A stretch of 64,000 nt of DNA from JAWLHK01 sp041690355 [NCBI: bacterium] (GCA_041690355.1 JAWLHK010000006.1:186001-250000), one strand, 5' to 3'; shown: positions 44,901-53,067, counted from the stretch's first letter. Notes: generated from the sequence alone by a model not told the origin. Program-made: numbers and translations.

Positions 44901-47900
44901 GCCGAAGTCGATCTGTCACCCTCGAGCATCGACCGCGCCTACGGCCTCGCCCTGCAGGCCGACGGCCGGATCGTCATCGCCGGCCGTCTCGACGCCGGCA
45001 CCTCGTTCGTGGCGCGCCTGCAGAGCGGCGGCGCGCTCGACACGTCGTTCAACGGCACGGGCGTCGCGACCATGAATCCGGGCGGGCAGAGCCTCTTCAA
45101 CGAAGTGGCCGTTCAGGATGATGGATTCATCGTGGCGGTCGGACAGGCGCAGCCCGCGACGCAGTTCGATGCGACCGTCGCGCGCTTTACCCCCGAAGGC
45201 GGGCCCGACAACGGATTCGCCGACAACGGCCTTTTCATCCACCCGTTTTCGGCGGCCGCCGATTATGCCGTAGACCTCTCCATCGACGAAAAGGGTATTG
45301 TCGTGGCCGGCTATGGTTACGGAAACGGAAACGACGATTACTTGGTCTTCCGCCTGCGGCCGAACGGGCAGCTCGATGACAAATTCGGGACGCAGGGTCA
45401 CAGGTGGGCCGACATGTCGGGGGGCACCGACAACGCCCGCGCCATGGTGCGGCTTGCCGACGGCCGCATGGCGCTCATCGGCGACGCAGCCGTTTCGGGG
45501 AACCAGGACCTGGTCATCGCCCAACTGCTCCCCGACGGCCGCCCCGACGGCAGCTACGGAATGGCGTCTGACAGTCTGAAGACAGTCTGGGTGCGCATCG
45601 CCGATGAGGCGGGCAACTGGAGCGACCCGGTCAGCGCGGCCATCGATCTGGATCGGGCGCCTCCGGGGGGCGGTATCGCGCTTCCCGCGTCGGCTACGGA
45701 TGCGCTCGTCAGCGTCAATCTGCTCGCCACCGACGCGAACGGACCGATTGAAATGATGCTGAGCGGCGATATCACGGATCCCTTCCGCAATACGTGGATC
45801 GGGTATCAGAGTAACATCACGCTGACCACCACGGCCGGGCGCGGCACGAAGACCGTGACGGTGCGCTTCCGCGACGCTCTGGGCAACACGGGGCCGGTGA
45901 AATCGGATTCGACGCTGCTCGATGTGCCCGAAAGCTATACGCTCGGGGTCACGTCGGGCACGGGCAACGAGGTCGTGCTCATCTCGGGCGCGGGTTATGG
46001 CGCTCTCCAGGGAACCGGCTATGTCGACATCGGCGGCTTTTCGGCCATCATCAACAGCTGGTCCGACACGACCATCGAATTTCTGGTTCCCGAGGGCGTT
46101 CCTGCGGGTCCGCGCGATGTGATGGTCGTGCGCGATGACGGCCTCGATGCCAATCTGCTCCCGTTCGACGTACGCCCCTCAATCATTTCCGACCTTTCGG
46201 GGGTGGTCACGGGCGGCGATACCTTCGTGGCCAGCGGGACCAACTTCGAAGCCGGACTCACCGCGACCCTGGATGGAAATCCGGTTTCCATCAGCGCGGT
46301 ATACTCGAACGAATTCCACGTCACCGTCGACACCGCACAGGAGCCGGGTTCGTGGCCCCTCGTCGCCACGGTAAACGGCCGGGAGTCGAACCCCTACTTC
46401 ATCGCGATTCGCCCGAACATCGTGTCGCTCGACCTTTCGTCGGCCGCGGGCGGCGACGTCGTGACCATTACCGGGCACAACTTTGGTGCCGCGCTCGGCA
46501 CAGTCCTGGTCGACGCTGCGCCCGTTGTCGCCTCCTATTGGGACAATACGACCATCACATTCACCCTGCCCAACGAGACGAACCCGGGCAGCCGGGTCGT
46601 CATGGTCGAAGCGGGGGGCGAGCAGAGCAACACCTGGGGTCTCAACGTCGCCATGACGCTGGTGAGCGCGCTGCCCAACTTCGCATCGGGCAATGAACAG
46701 ATCGCCATCTCGGGCGCCAACTTCGGCGCCACGCAGGGAACGGTCGAGTTCGACGGTTCACCGCTTTCGATCGTCAGCTGGACGAGCACGGTCATCGAAG
46801 CGCTGTTGCCGCCGGAGCCCGAGGCCGGACCGGGCACACTCTCGGTGACCGAAGGCTATGCGTTTTCGACGACGTCGATGGCCTACACGATGGCGGCCCG
46901 CATCACCGAGGTAACCCCGGTGACGGTCACCCCCGACGACATGATTGTCATTCGCGGCACCAACTTCGGCGCCGTGCAGGGTGCGAACACAGTCGACGTC
47001 GGAGGAATCTCGGCCGGCATCCTTTTCTGGGGCACTCGTGAAATTCAGGCCACGGTGCCGAACGGTATCCAGCCGGGTACCCGGTTCGTTTCGGTCGACG
47101 TTGCGGGCGCGCCTTCGAACACGGTGGCCCTGACCGTCAAACCCGAGGTCAACTATGTCTCGCCCGGTCCGGGCGCGACGGGCGGCGAAAACATCACGAT
47201 CTCGGGTGCGGCTTTCGGAGATGTAATGGGTTCGGTTACCGTCGGCGGCATTTCCGCTCCGGTAGCTTCATGGTCGAACTACAGCATCAGTGCGACCGTG
47301 CCGACCAGCGTCGCGGCCGGCTGGCGTGACGTGGTCGTGACCGCGGCCGGGCAGGCGAGCCCGCCGTGGTCGTATGCCATCAAGCCGGGGGTGACGGCGC
47401 TTTCGCCCGCGACCGGCCCCGTGGGGACCGTCGTGCAGATTCTCGGCCACAACTTCGGGCCCCCGGTCACCGGAAACGCGGTCGAAATCTATGGCGTGTC
47501 GGTGACGCCGGATACGTGGACAGACACGCAGATCACGTTCACGGTGCCGCCGCTGCCCAACGGTCTCGCTTCGGTGGCCGTCATCGTCGATTTCCAATAC
47601 AGCCAGTACCTGAACTTCAACGTCGTGCCCGGCGTACCGGTCATCGACTCGGCGCCGGCAACGTCTCAACCGAATGACACGGTCATCATTCTGGGCTCGC
47701 ATTTCGGCGACTTCCAGGGCGACAGTCAGGTCTTCTTCGGGGGGAGCCAGGCGTTCGTGAACTCGTGGAGCGATACGAGTCTCGAAGTCGTCATGCCTCC
47801 CTACGCCGCCCCCGGCACGCTCGAAGTCTGGGTGCGCACGGCCGGCGGAGAGTCGAACCGGGTGCCGCTTGAACATCAGCGCCCGTGGATCGATCATCGC

Positions 47901-50180
47901 TATCCGCTGCACGTTTCCGACGGCGGCACCGTGACCCTGGTGGGTCGTTACTTCGGTCCCGACGATCCCTTGAACGCCATCGAGGCCGGCGGTTATGTCC
48001 AGACGCCCATCGCCTGGAGCCCGACGGCCATTACGTTCGCCATCAGCACGCCGACGGGCGGTGTCTTCGCCGTGAGGGTCACGCCGTCGGGGAACGGGAT
48101 GTCGAACGACGTCGCCGTGCACAAGCGCGGCAACGACCAGTGGATACCGCTCACCGATGGTCTGCTGGCGCGCACGGCACATTCCGCCGTCTGGACCGGC
48201 GCCGAAATGATCGTCTGGGGCGGCGCCATGGGCAGCTACGAGGTGAATACGGGGGGGCGCTACAATCCGCTCACCGACACCTGGACACCGACGAAGAACA
48301 GCGAGTTCGGCGGCCAGCCCTCGCCGCGTCGCGACCATTCTGCCGTATGGAGCGGTGAAAAGATGCTGATCTTCGGCGGCTATGGCGGCGGCCTGCACCT
48401 CGATGATCTGTACGCCTACGATCCGGCGACCGACGTATGGGAGACGCTGCCCACGAATCCGTCGGGCGGCCGCAGCCGGCACGCGGCCGTCTGGACCGGC
48501 CGGCAAATGGTGGTCATCGGCGGCACCAACGGGTCGCCCCTTTCTGCGGTATCATCGTATGATCCGGGCACCTACACCTGGGGCAGCGATCTCGCGATGG
48601 CCGCCCCGCGTGAAGGCCACATTGCCGTGTGGACCGGCAAGGAGATTCTCGTCCACGGCGGCGGAGAATTCTCGCCGGGCTCGGCGCTCGAAATCATCGA
48701 CCCGTTCGGCTGGACCATCCAGAGCGGACCCGACAGCCTGGCCCCGCGGTCCGGGCATGTCGGCGTCTGGACCGGCAGCGAACTGATCGTCTGGGGCGGC
48801 ACGGATGCCGGACGGCTGAATTCGGGCGAGCGCTTCGACGGAACGACCTGGTCGGCCATCGAGTCTTCGCCGCTGGTCGCCCGTACCGGACACACAGCCG
48901 TCTGGGACGGCTCGGCCATGGTCGTCTGGGGCGGCGAAGACGACGGCGGCACGTTCCGCGCCGACGGCGCCCGGTACGAGCCGGGCATCGGCTGGTCGTT
49001 GCTGCCGACCGCGGGTGCTCCGGCAGGCCGCCGCGGACACACGGCGCTCTGGACGGGCGTCGAGATGCTCGTCTGGGGAGGCGAAGCGGGTTCGGCAGCC
49101 AGCCTTCATCTGGCGCCGTTCGGTGCCCGTTACAATCCGCAGGCAGACGTGTGGAACCCTGTTTCCAACCCCGAATCCATCGCGCCGCGCATGGAACACT
49201 CCGCTCTCTGGACGGGTGCCGAGATGATCGTCTGGGGGGGCATGGACGCCGTGGCGAACTCGGTCCTGAGTGACGGCGCCCGTTTCCTGCCGGCGAGCAA
49301 CACCTGGATGCCCATCGCCGCCACCGGGCCCACCGGGCGTACGGCGCACACGGCGGTCTGGGCCGCTGACCGCATGCTGATTTTCGGCGGCTGGCTTGGC
49401 GCCGTACCCATCGGCGAAGGCTGGAGCTATGCGCCGGATACCGATTCCTGGACTCCGCTTCCGGGCACGAACGCGCCGTCGTCGCGTGGCAATCACTCGG
49501 CTGTGTGGACCGGAACCGACATGATCGTCTGGGGGGGCATGGACAACGGCTTCACCGAGGTCGGCGACGGGGCGCGCTTTCATGTCGCATCCGACCAGTG
49601 GTATCCGCTGGGAACGACCGGCGCTCCCGAAGCCCGCTACGATCACGCGGCCGTCTGGGCCGGCGATCGCATGCTGGTCTGGGGCGGACGGAATTCTTTC
49701 GTGCTCAATACGGGCGCCTATTACGATCCGGCCCAGGACGCATGGTTTGCGACACCTTTGACGGCGGTCCCCGAAGCGAGGTTGAATGCGAGCGCGGTAT
49801 GGACGGGTTCAGAAGTCCTGATCTGGGGCGGGAGTAACAATGTGTCGAGCCATGACACGGGCGCCCGGTGGGACCCTGCCGGCAATGCCTGGACGGCCAT
49901 GAGCACGGTGTTCCCCCCTGCGGCTCGCGAGCGCCACGCCGCCGTCTGGGCCGGAACCGCCATGGTGGTGTACGGGGGGGTGGATCTCGGCAGCACGCAT
50001 TACGGTGACGGCGGCGTTTATGATCCCGTGCAGGACACCTGGACGATGCTTCCGTGGAACAACCTCTATCCGCGTGCCGACGCTTCGGCGGTCTGGACGG
50101 GCAGCGAGGTCATCGTCTTCGGAGGGGGGAATTCTTCTGTCGGCGTCAGCTTCTCCGACGGCGCGATGTATCTTCCCTGA
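38922..50180 (+). CDS. Giant multidomain surface lipoprotein, 3752 aa (Ig-like/FnIII, delta-60 propeller, IPT, Kelch)
   Basis: Signal peptide with SAAC and the lipidated Cys near residue 22, followed by a Gly-rich linker. Residues about 140-1830 are repeated Ig-like and FnIII-like modules separated by DTTPP/DxxPP linkers, many with VYARVRDAAGN-type strands. Residues about 1826-2216 are seven delta-60 repeats (xDGRIVVAG). Residues about 2333-3069 hold nine IPT/TIG domains of about 82 residues each. Residues about 3075-3752 hold fourteen Kelch-like repeats (HSAVWTGxEMIVWGG). ATG 38922 begins the signal peptide; an upstream in-frame ATG at 38856 lies next to the promoter and is unlikely. It has its own terminator. 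The modules suggest a long surface fibre for adhesion or carbohydrate contact; this is inference. Confidence 0.88.
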   Translation: MAPAKATARLLTGALLFFLSAACGGGEPGGLAFRAHFPDHVSFGDTRGDLRPAAYRTAGYDTAVTLSTVRVLLARDGAVVKTETFSAAAREAELIGIEPGMYQVTVEGLVGATVVVRDRKNGIHVPSATVADAGEFFLSPVKPRRPVLSAYPAPITNQAALVLEGTKEMYTGVSLGGRTVVAPDEKKTFRHDVRLAEGANALVLAAVNRLDEPGETLALNVTLDTQPPAISLLHLSNSATAVSTTAVTLELRAEGASAMKLSESTDFTGAVWQPFSAAPRFTLSATPGLKTIYALVRDRAGNVSERQSLVVTYDTTPPPAPQVGMAGGAVYSRTRTVVLQVAAAGATEVLVQEAGTAAGAWQALATQVPFTVSAGDGPKSLLVRVRDAAGNISQASGVEVTLDATPPSTPGAPVFNANPVTGPVSFSWTPATDVTSGVKQYVYQYSADGGSVWGGNLVAVGTSAGIVLDFSGTYLFRVAAVDFAGSTGPWSVNSVPLVVSDSAPTAPGTPTFAANPVSGPTIVSWTAATDPGSNIELYQLETSIDGGTTWQLVLTTASTSGQLTPEVEGTLLVRVRAINALAVSGPYSTEAALTVDLTPPVLESISIGGGGFTNVPLITVTLPAFQALEYQLSEDPAFAGAVWAAFDPSPAFNLAPGDGSRTVYARVRDAVGHVSTVQSASVVLDTLSPGAPVGPSFSANPVSESVQINWSVVTDSGSGVEQYLVEESTDGVTFGSTLAVTGPTADIFYFLTSQTLYYRVQAVDRAGNAGSWSTVIGPLTVDRSPPSAPGVPALSTTLTNTSVSLTWDPAVDVDTAIVSYDIEKTVDGGATWFPLGSTAGTSFTYSVSVPGQLQFRVRARDQVGHVGAYSTSSAPLAVDLTDPVVSLFEINGTPAFVGMLSVDLNMDASDDTGVEQFEIANDAGFQFAQAVSYQTSYLGWALGGGDGVQTIYLRARDGAGNYSAVVSTTTILDTTPPASVANIGFSANPVSDTVTLTWSGGSDTGSGFASFNVERSDDGGATWGLFGVPTTPSFLEEAMVDGDYTYRIAAEDAVGNVGAPSLSGLLVVDTLEPVFSGAVSFSSNPVTGSVQLVWPSASDDRGTIAGYDVGRSADGGATWVYVARDLAGTSYIDTGIPAGEYMYRIRARDPAGNGTYLLSGLLTADDGPPPAPDAPVASATVTNSPMITVSWNAVTDPTGIANYDVEQTSDGGSIWNPVTTTASASIMTTLTDGVYGFRVRARDNSGQVSAWSSPSATVTVDTQMPDVVIDAPLPATWYGAGLMASGTATDFGSAGLTEVAYAVFDGALYYDGTGFSSGTPVWLPAAGLASWTADLSLLPPGSYTLEAQATDAAGNLSLVAQVSFGIDAAPPTCGVCATLTGDADTYATTSAVTLASDVVDDTTLEAMVTGDIADAFAGTWVAWEGTLGLTLTAGEGTKFVDVSFRDQAGNLSGPHSTSITFDETPPTAPEALSFTANPAGASYSVLWSASDGSWLPVADYEVERSVDGGASWTPLGTVVPTQYDETGMAHGTYVYRVRARDTLSRYSAFSLPATVSVDLQPPAVTMFDPYPQSYSFAPTVTGTAQDESALGVMQVEVNLSNGSLFWDGAAFTSPGIVWLAASGAESWSWPLPGLADGTYFVEARATDYANNIGAQSGPRPFTIDTLTPACSFCVAVEPMKGNYPFATETAVNLHFDVSGETGPVEMRITGDVTDPWAGTWVPYASPVSAMLTAGDGVKTVYAEFRDAAFNATGVYFDSVTLDTAGPSLFGITLAGGAVAVSEPTISLALSDSGGAALLAVTGETVEFQIRPYAPFTTTTLAYASAATFYNSGQAELIYDGVLQSDGKLVVAGSRYNGADGDMLLARFTPNGTLDAGFGAGGIVSLDIGGTNAADYAYAVTVQTDGRIVVAGSSGPSAFVARFTQNGSLDTLFSGDGKHFQNGGISSYFSAVQVQADGRILAAGTNVLASNENVYLMRFNTDGTPDNAFGSLGIAEVDLSPSSIDRAYGLALQADGRIVIAGRLDAGTSFVARLQSGGALDTSFNGTGVATMNPGGQSLFNEVAVQDDGFIVAVGQAQPATQFDATVARFTPEGGPDNGFADNGLFIHPFSAAADYAVDLSIDEKGIVVAGYGYGNGNDDYLVFRLRPNGQLDDKFGTQGHRWADMSGGTDNARAMVRLADGRMALIGDAAVSGNQDLVIAQLLPDGRPDGSYGMASDSLKTVWVRIADEAGNWSDPVSAAIDLDRAPPGGGIALPASATDALVSVNLLATDANGPIEMMLSGDITDPFRNTWIGYQSNITLTTTAGRGTKTVTVRFRDALGNTGPVKSDSTLLDVPESYTLGVTSGTGNEVVLISGAGYGALQGTGYVDIGGFSAIINSWSDTTIEFLVPEGVPAGPRDVMVVRDDGLDANLLPFDVRPSIISDLSGVVTGGDTFVASGTNFEAGLTATLDGNPVSISAVYSNEFHVTVDTAQEPGSWPLVATVNGRESNPYFIAIRPNIVSLDLSSAAGGDVVTITGHNFGAALGTVLVDAAPVVASYWDNTTITFTLPNETNPGSRVVMVEAGGEQSNTWGLNVAMTLVSALPNFASGNEQIAISGANFGATQGTVEFDGSPLSIVSWTSTVIEALLPPEPEAGPGTLSVTEGYAFSTTSMAYTMAARITEVTPVTVTPDDMIVIRGTNFGAVQGANTVDVGGISAGILFWGTREIQATVPNGIQPGTRFVSVDVAGAPSNTVALTVKPEVNYVSPGPGATGGENITISGAAFGDVMGSVTVGGISAPVASWSNYSISATVPTSVAAGWRDVVVTAAGQASPPWSYAIKPGVTALSPATGPVGTVVQILGHNFGPPVTGNAVEIYGVSVTPDTWTDTQITFTVPPLPNGLASVAVIVDFQYSQYLNFNVVPGVPVIDSAPATSQPNDTVIILGSHFGDFQGDSQVFFGGSQAFVNSWSDTSLEVVMPPYAAPGTLEVWVRTAGGESNRVPLEHQRPWIDHRYPLHVSDGGTVTLVGRYFGPDDPLNAIEAGGYVQTPIAWSPTAITFAISTPTGGVFAVRVTPSGNGMSNDVAVHKRGNDQWIPLTDGLLARTAHSAVWTGAEMIVWGGAMGSYEVNTGGRYNPLTDTWTPTKNSEFGGQPSPRRDHSAVWSGEKMLIFGGYGGGLHLDDLYAYDPATDVWETLPTNPSGGRSRHAAVWTGRQMVVIGGTNGSPLSAVSSYDPGTYTWGSDLAMAAPREGHIAVWTGKEILVHGGGEFSPGSALEIIDPFGWTIQSGPDSLAPRSGHVGVWTGSELIVWGGTDAGRLNSGERFDGTTWSAIESSPLVARTGHTAVWDGSAMVVWGGEDDGGTFRADGARYEPGIGWSLLPTAGAPAGRRGHTALWTGVEMLVWGGEAGSAASLHLAPFGARYNPQADVWNPVSNPESIAPRMEHSALWTGAEMIVWGGMDAVANSVLSDGARFLPASNTWMPIAATGPTGRTAHTAVWAADRMLIFGGWLGAVPIGEGWSYAPDTDSWTPLPGTNAPSSRGNHSAVWTGTDMIVWGGMDNGFTEVGDGARFHVASDQWYPLGTTGAPEARYDHAAVWAGDRMLVWGGRNSFVLNTGAYYDPAQDAWFATPLTAVPEARLNASAVWTGSEVLIWGGSNNVSSHDTGARWDPAGNAWTAMSTVFPPAARERHAAVWAGTAMVVYGGVDLGSTHYGDGGVYDPVQDTWTMLPWNNLYPRADASAVWTGSEVIVFGGGNSSVGVSFSDGAMYLP
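44400..45570 (+). repeat. Seven delta-60 repeats inside the giant lipoprotein gene
   Basis: Seven units with the core (S/T/A)DG(K/R)(L/I)VVAG and the turn ARFTPNGTLD-x(2)-FG. Unit spacing is about 55 codons. Seven units suit one seven-bladed propeller. The flanks are the two halves of an Ig-like module (VEFQIRPYAPF before, KTVWVRIADEAGNWSDP after), so the array looks inserted in that module. Confidence 0.75.
45920..48130 (+). repeat. Nine tandem IPT/TIG domains inside the giant lipoprotein gene
   Basis: Each unit has a strand-turn core such as VTITGHNFGAALGTV, IAISGANFGATQGTV or VIILGSHFGDFQGDS, then W(S/T)(D/S)TxIxxxVP and PGxxxVxV. The units are divergent in sequence, so they are old duplications. 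Confidence 0.8.
48150..50180 (+). repeat. Fourteen Kelch-like repeats at the end of the giant lipoprotein gene
   Basis: Each unit has R-x-x-H-(S/A)AVW-(T/A)G-x-x-M-(I/V)VWGG, a variable loop, then YDP-x-x-(D/N)-x-W. Fourteen units fit two seven-bladed propellers. DNA copies differ at many third positions but share long identical stretches. Confidence 0.8.
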
Positions 50181-50245
50181 CCTGATCGGGCCTGAGCGGG
50201 GGCCTGAGCGCCTGAGCGGGGCCTGACCCGGCCTGGAGTCTGAGC
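50181..50245. repeat. Short CCTGAGCGGGG-type tandem repeat after the giant gene
   Basis: The sequence directly after the stop codon repeats variants of GCCTGAGCGGGG and CCTGACCCGG four to five times. No coding potential is seen in it. Confidence 0.5.
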
Positions 50246-50263
50246 CGGGGCGGGCGCAACATG

Positions 50264-50299
50264 AGCGGAGCCCGTCGGCGACGACGCGCTCCGCTTTTT
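50264..50299 (+). terminator. Terminator of the giant lipoprotein gene
   Basis: AGCGGA (50264-50269) pairs with TCCGCT (50290-50295), followed by TTTTTC. The stem can extend by GC pairs into the loop. Confidence 0.55.
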
Positions 50300-50319
50300 C
50301 ATGCCGCGAATTCCGGCCT

Positions 50320-50733
50320 TCAGGGGCGTCGCTCTTCGGGCGGCAACGGTCCCGACTGCCTGGCAGAAGGCGGCGGCAGCCGCTGATCCCGGCCCGGCAT
50401 GCGCGCCGGCCCATGGTCTTCGGCCGTTGCCTGCCCGGCCCCTTCTTCGGGCCATGTCTGCTGGCCCCGGCCGGGGTCGGCGCCCGTGGGACCGCGCCGG
50501 TCTCCCGGTCGTTCGAGAACCGTCTTCCAGTTCTCCCGGCCCGAACGGCGGAACAGGAGCCCGGCGGCGAGAAGGCCGATGCTGAAGGCCAGACCGAAGA
50601 GAAACGCCGGAACGTCGCCTTCGATGAGTCCCACCACGCTCCACAGGCCGACAATCAGCGCCAGCGAGTAGAACATGATCCCTGAAATCAATCGTCCCCG
50701 CTGGCGGCGGGGTACCTGTCGATATTCAACCAC
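50320..50733 (-). CDS. Small inner-membrane protein with disordered tail
   Basis: 137 residues. Two hydrophobic helices (about 16-36 and 41-62) are joined by a tight acidic loop (GLIEGDVP) and preceded by a basic N-terminus (QVPRRQRGR), so both ends should be cytoplasmic. The C-terminal half is Pro/Gly/Arg-rich and disordered. GTG 50733 follows AGGGTGA. No family recognised. Confidence 0.6.
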   Translation of the reverse strand: MVEYRQVPRRQRGRLISGIMFYSLALIVGLWSVVGLIEGDVPAFLFGLAFSIGLLAAGLLFRRSGRENWKTVLERPGDRRGPTGADPGRGQQTWPEEGAGQATAEDHGPARMPGRDQRLPPPSARQSGPLPPEERRP

Positions 50734-50837
50734 GAGTTCACCCTGGCTCCATTGTCACCCGGTTTCGGCGGAAAGGGAGTGGTAAGCGGCAGGGGGACGC
50801 CCGGCCGCTTTCCATGAGCAGCGGGATATGCTTCCCG

Positions 50838-51425
50838 TCAGCCGCACTCGCCGCCGAGCAGTCCGGTGCGCAGACCGGGGTTCGGCGGATTCGGGCCGAT
50901 GAAGATGCGCATGAAGGTCTCGGCGAAGTCCTGATCGTCGATGACCCCGAGCTCCTGGCCGTTGCGGGTGACCTGCAGGCCGGCCTCGGGCCGATACGTG
51001 AAGCCGAGGTCGTCGCCCCGCTTGAGATCGACCATCCACGAGGTCAAGCGGTCGAGATCGGCCTGAAAGCGGCCCATGCTCTGCCCGGCGTTCTTGGCGA
51101 ACCCCTCGCGCCAGGCTTCGTTGATGTCCTTGCGGCCGACGTCGCGCACGAAGCTCAGGCTGAGGTGCCGCGGACTGTCTTCGAGGTCGAGCAGCTCGTT
51201 CGCCCCCTGAACGTCTCCGGGCGCATAGAGCCCGGCAACGTATACGTCGACGTTGAAGGCGGTCGCTTCGCGCAGGCCGAGCCCGTGCAGCGGCATCTCG
51301 GTGCCGCCGAGTTCAATCTGGTCGGGAAAGCGCACGCCGGCGCATTCCGCCGCGTGAACGGCCGCCGGGGCCGCCAAAAGGCAGATTCCCAAGGCAGCCG
51401 CCGCGATCCTGTGGCGTGAATTCAT
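50838..51425 (-). CDS. Periplasmic chalcone isomerase-like protein
   Basis: 195 residues with a signal peptide ending near VHAAEC. The mature part follows the chalcone isomerase-like pattern: GVRFPDQIELGGTEMPLHGLGLRE, FNVDVYVAGLYAP, LSLSFVRDVGRKDINEAWREG and FMRIFIGPNPPN at the end. Bacterial members are secreted, lack plant flavonoid chemistry and have unknown roles; lipid or fatty acid binding has been suggested for relatives. ATG 51425 has a near-perfect AGGAGG. It is divergent from the FAD reductase gene. Confidence 0.82.
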   Translation of the reverse strand: MNSRHRIAAAALGICLLAAPAAVHAAECAGVRFPDQIELGGTEMPLHGLGLREATAFNVDVYVAGLYAPGDVQGANELLDLEDSPRHLSLSFVRDVGRKDINEAWREGFAKNAGQSMGRFQADLDRLTSWMVDLKRGDDLGFTYRPEAGLQVTRNGQELGVIDDQDFAETFMRIFIGPNPPNPGLRTGLLGGECG

Positions 51426-51600
51426 GATGAGATCCTCCTGGGCGCAGGCTCGCACTCGCGGTTTCGGGCGGCAACTCCGGTGCGCTCAGACCCCTTCCGC
51501 AGCCCGGCAGGGAGAGGCATCATGGGAACTGGACGGTAACCGGCCGGACAACGTGAGGGACGCCGCCGAAAGCGACCGTGCCCGCAGGCGGCTACAGGGA

Positions 51601-51606
51601 TACAAT
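51601..51606 (+). promoter_or_regulatory. -10 element upstream of the FAD reductase gene
   Basis: TACAAT about 60 nt before ATG 51667. The -35 is not evident. The divergent gene at 51425 leaves this 240-bp spacer otherwise without genes. Confidence 0.4.
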
Positions 51607-51666
51607 GCAGGGATCGCTTCTCCCGGCCTTGCGCGCCGGCGAGGGCGCTTCGAGGGAGTGAATGGC

Positions 51667-53067
51667 ATGATGCGAATGGACGCCGTCGTCGTCGGTGCGG
51701 GCACTGCGGGGAGCGCCGCGGCCTATCACCTGGCACGCAAGGGGCTGCGGGTTCTTCTGCTCGATCGCAGGGGGGCCGATGAAGCGGGCGCGTCCTGGGT
51801 CAACGGCGTCCCCCCGGGGATGTTCGAAGAGGCCGACATTCCGCTGCCCGAAGAACCGGAGCGGTGCGGGCACGCAGGGGCCTTTCACGTGCTCTCTCCC
51901 ACCGGCGATGCCCGCGTAACCGTACCGGAAAGTCCCGTGTGGCAGGTCGACATGCGCCTTCTGGTGCGCCGCCTGCAGCGCATGGCCCGCAGCGCCGGCG
52001 CCGAAGTGCGCTTCGGGATGCGGCCGGTGCGGCTCGAGGGGGACGCCAGACGCGGGCGCACCCTCGTCTGCCAGGCCGGTGACGGATCGCAGAAGACCCG
52101 GCTGCTGCGCATCGAAGCCCCCCTGTTTGTGGATGCCGGCGGCCTTGCCGGAGCGCTGGGCCGGTTGCGCCCGGGACGGCCGACGGCGCTGCCGCGCGAA
52201 GATCTCTGCGCCGCCGCGCAGGAGGTGCGCGTCATCCGCGACCGCGCCGGGGCCGAAGCCTTTCTCGAGGCCATGCGGGCCCGCCCGGGCGACGCCCTGG
52301 CGTGGACCGGTTTCGAGGGGGGCTACTCGACGCTCGCCGTCACCGTGACCCCCGACTTCGAAGAGGTGCATCTGCTTACGGGCGCCGCCGCGCTACCCGG
52401 TTTGCGCTCGGGAAAACGCATTCTCGACGACTTCGCGGCCGAACGGGACTGGGTCGGCGAGACGATCTTCGGCGGGGCAGGGGTCATCCCCATCTGCCGC
52501 TCGGCCGATCGCTTTGTCGAGCCGGGGATTGCCTCGATCGGCGACAGCGCCCTCCATGTCTTTCCGGCGCACGGCAGCGGTATCGGGAACGGTCTGGTGG
52601 CCGCGCGCCTTCTCGCCGAGGCCGTAGGCGAGGCGCTCAATCCGGGGTCGCCCGAGGTGCTCTGGGGCTACCAGTGTGCCTGGCAGCGCGGGCGGGGGGC
52701 GGTGGCCGCCGCCTACGACGAATTCCGCCGGTTTTCGCAAAGCGTTGCGCCCGGCGATCTGGCGGCCCTGATGGCCTCGGGCTTGCTGCAGGCTGAACTC
52801 GTGGCGGCCGGTCTGGCCCAGGAAATGCCGCGGATCACCCCCGCGCTGATCGCCCGCATGGCCCCCGCCGCGCGCCGGCGGCCGGATCTGGCCGGGCGCC
52901 TGCTGCCCGTGGTCGCACGCATGCGAGCGGTACACGCGCTGTACCGCCGATTTCCCAGACGCGACGGGTGGCGCTATGCGGCATGGCGCGAAGCGGTCAC
53001 GCGCCTGCGAACGCAGGGCGCCCCCGGAAAAGACCCCCTGCCGGAGATCGACGTCGAGGCGGCGTGA
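51667..53067 (+). CDS. FAD-dependent oxidoreductase (geranylgeranyl reductase-like)
   Basis: 466 residues. The N-terminal dinucleotide-binding fold shows VVVGAGTAGSAAAYHLARKG and LLLDRR. A second FAD motif IASIGDSALHVFPAHGSGIGNGLVAARLLAE lies around residue 300. The layout fits the geranylgeranyl reductase/halogenase-like flavoprotein group; the C-terminal 120 residues are helical and basic. The substrate is unknown; isoprenoid saturation is one possibility. ATG 51667 has AGGGAG 8 nt upstream; GTG 51658 is too close to it. Confidence 0.8.
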   Translation: MMRMDAVVVGAGTAGSAAAYHLARKGLRVLLLDRRGADEAGASWVNGVPPGMFEEADIPLPEEPERCGHAGAFHVLSPTGDARVTVPESPVWQVDMRLLVRRLQRMARSAGAEVRFGMRPVRLEGDARRGRTLVCQAGDGSQKTRLLRIEAPLFVDAGGLAGALGRLRPGRPTALPREDLCAAAQEVRVIRDRAGAEAFLEAMRARPGDALAWTGFEGGYSTLAVTVTPDFEEVHLLTGAAALPGLRSGKRILDDFAAERDWVGETIFGGAGVIPICRSADRFVEPGIASIGDSALHVFPAHGSGIGNGLVAARLLAEAVGEALNPGSPEVLWGYQCAWQRGRGAVAAAYDEFRRFSQSVAPGDLAALMASGLLQAELVAAGLAQEMPRITPALIARMAPAARRRPDLAGRLLPVVARMRAVHALYRRFPRRDGWRYAAWREAVTRLRTQGAPGKDPLPEIDVEAA

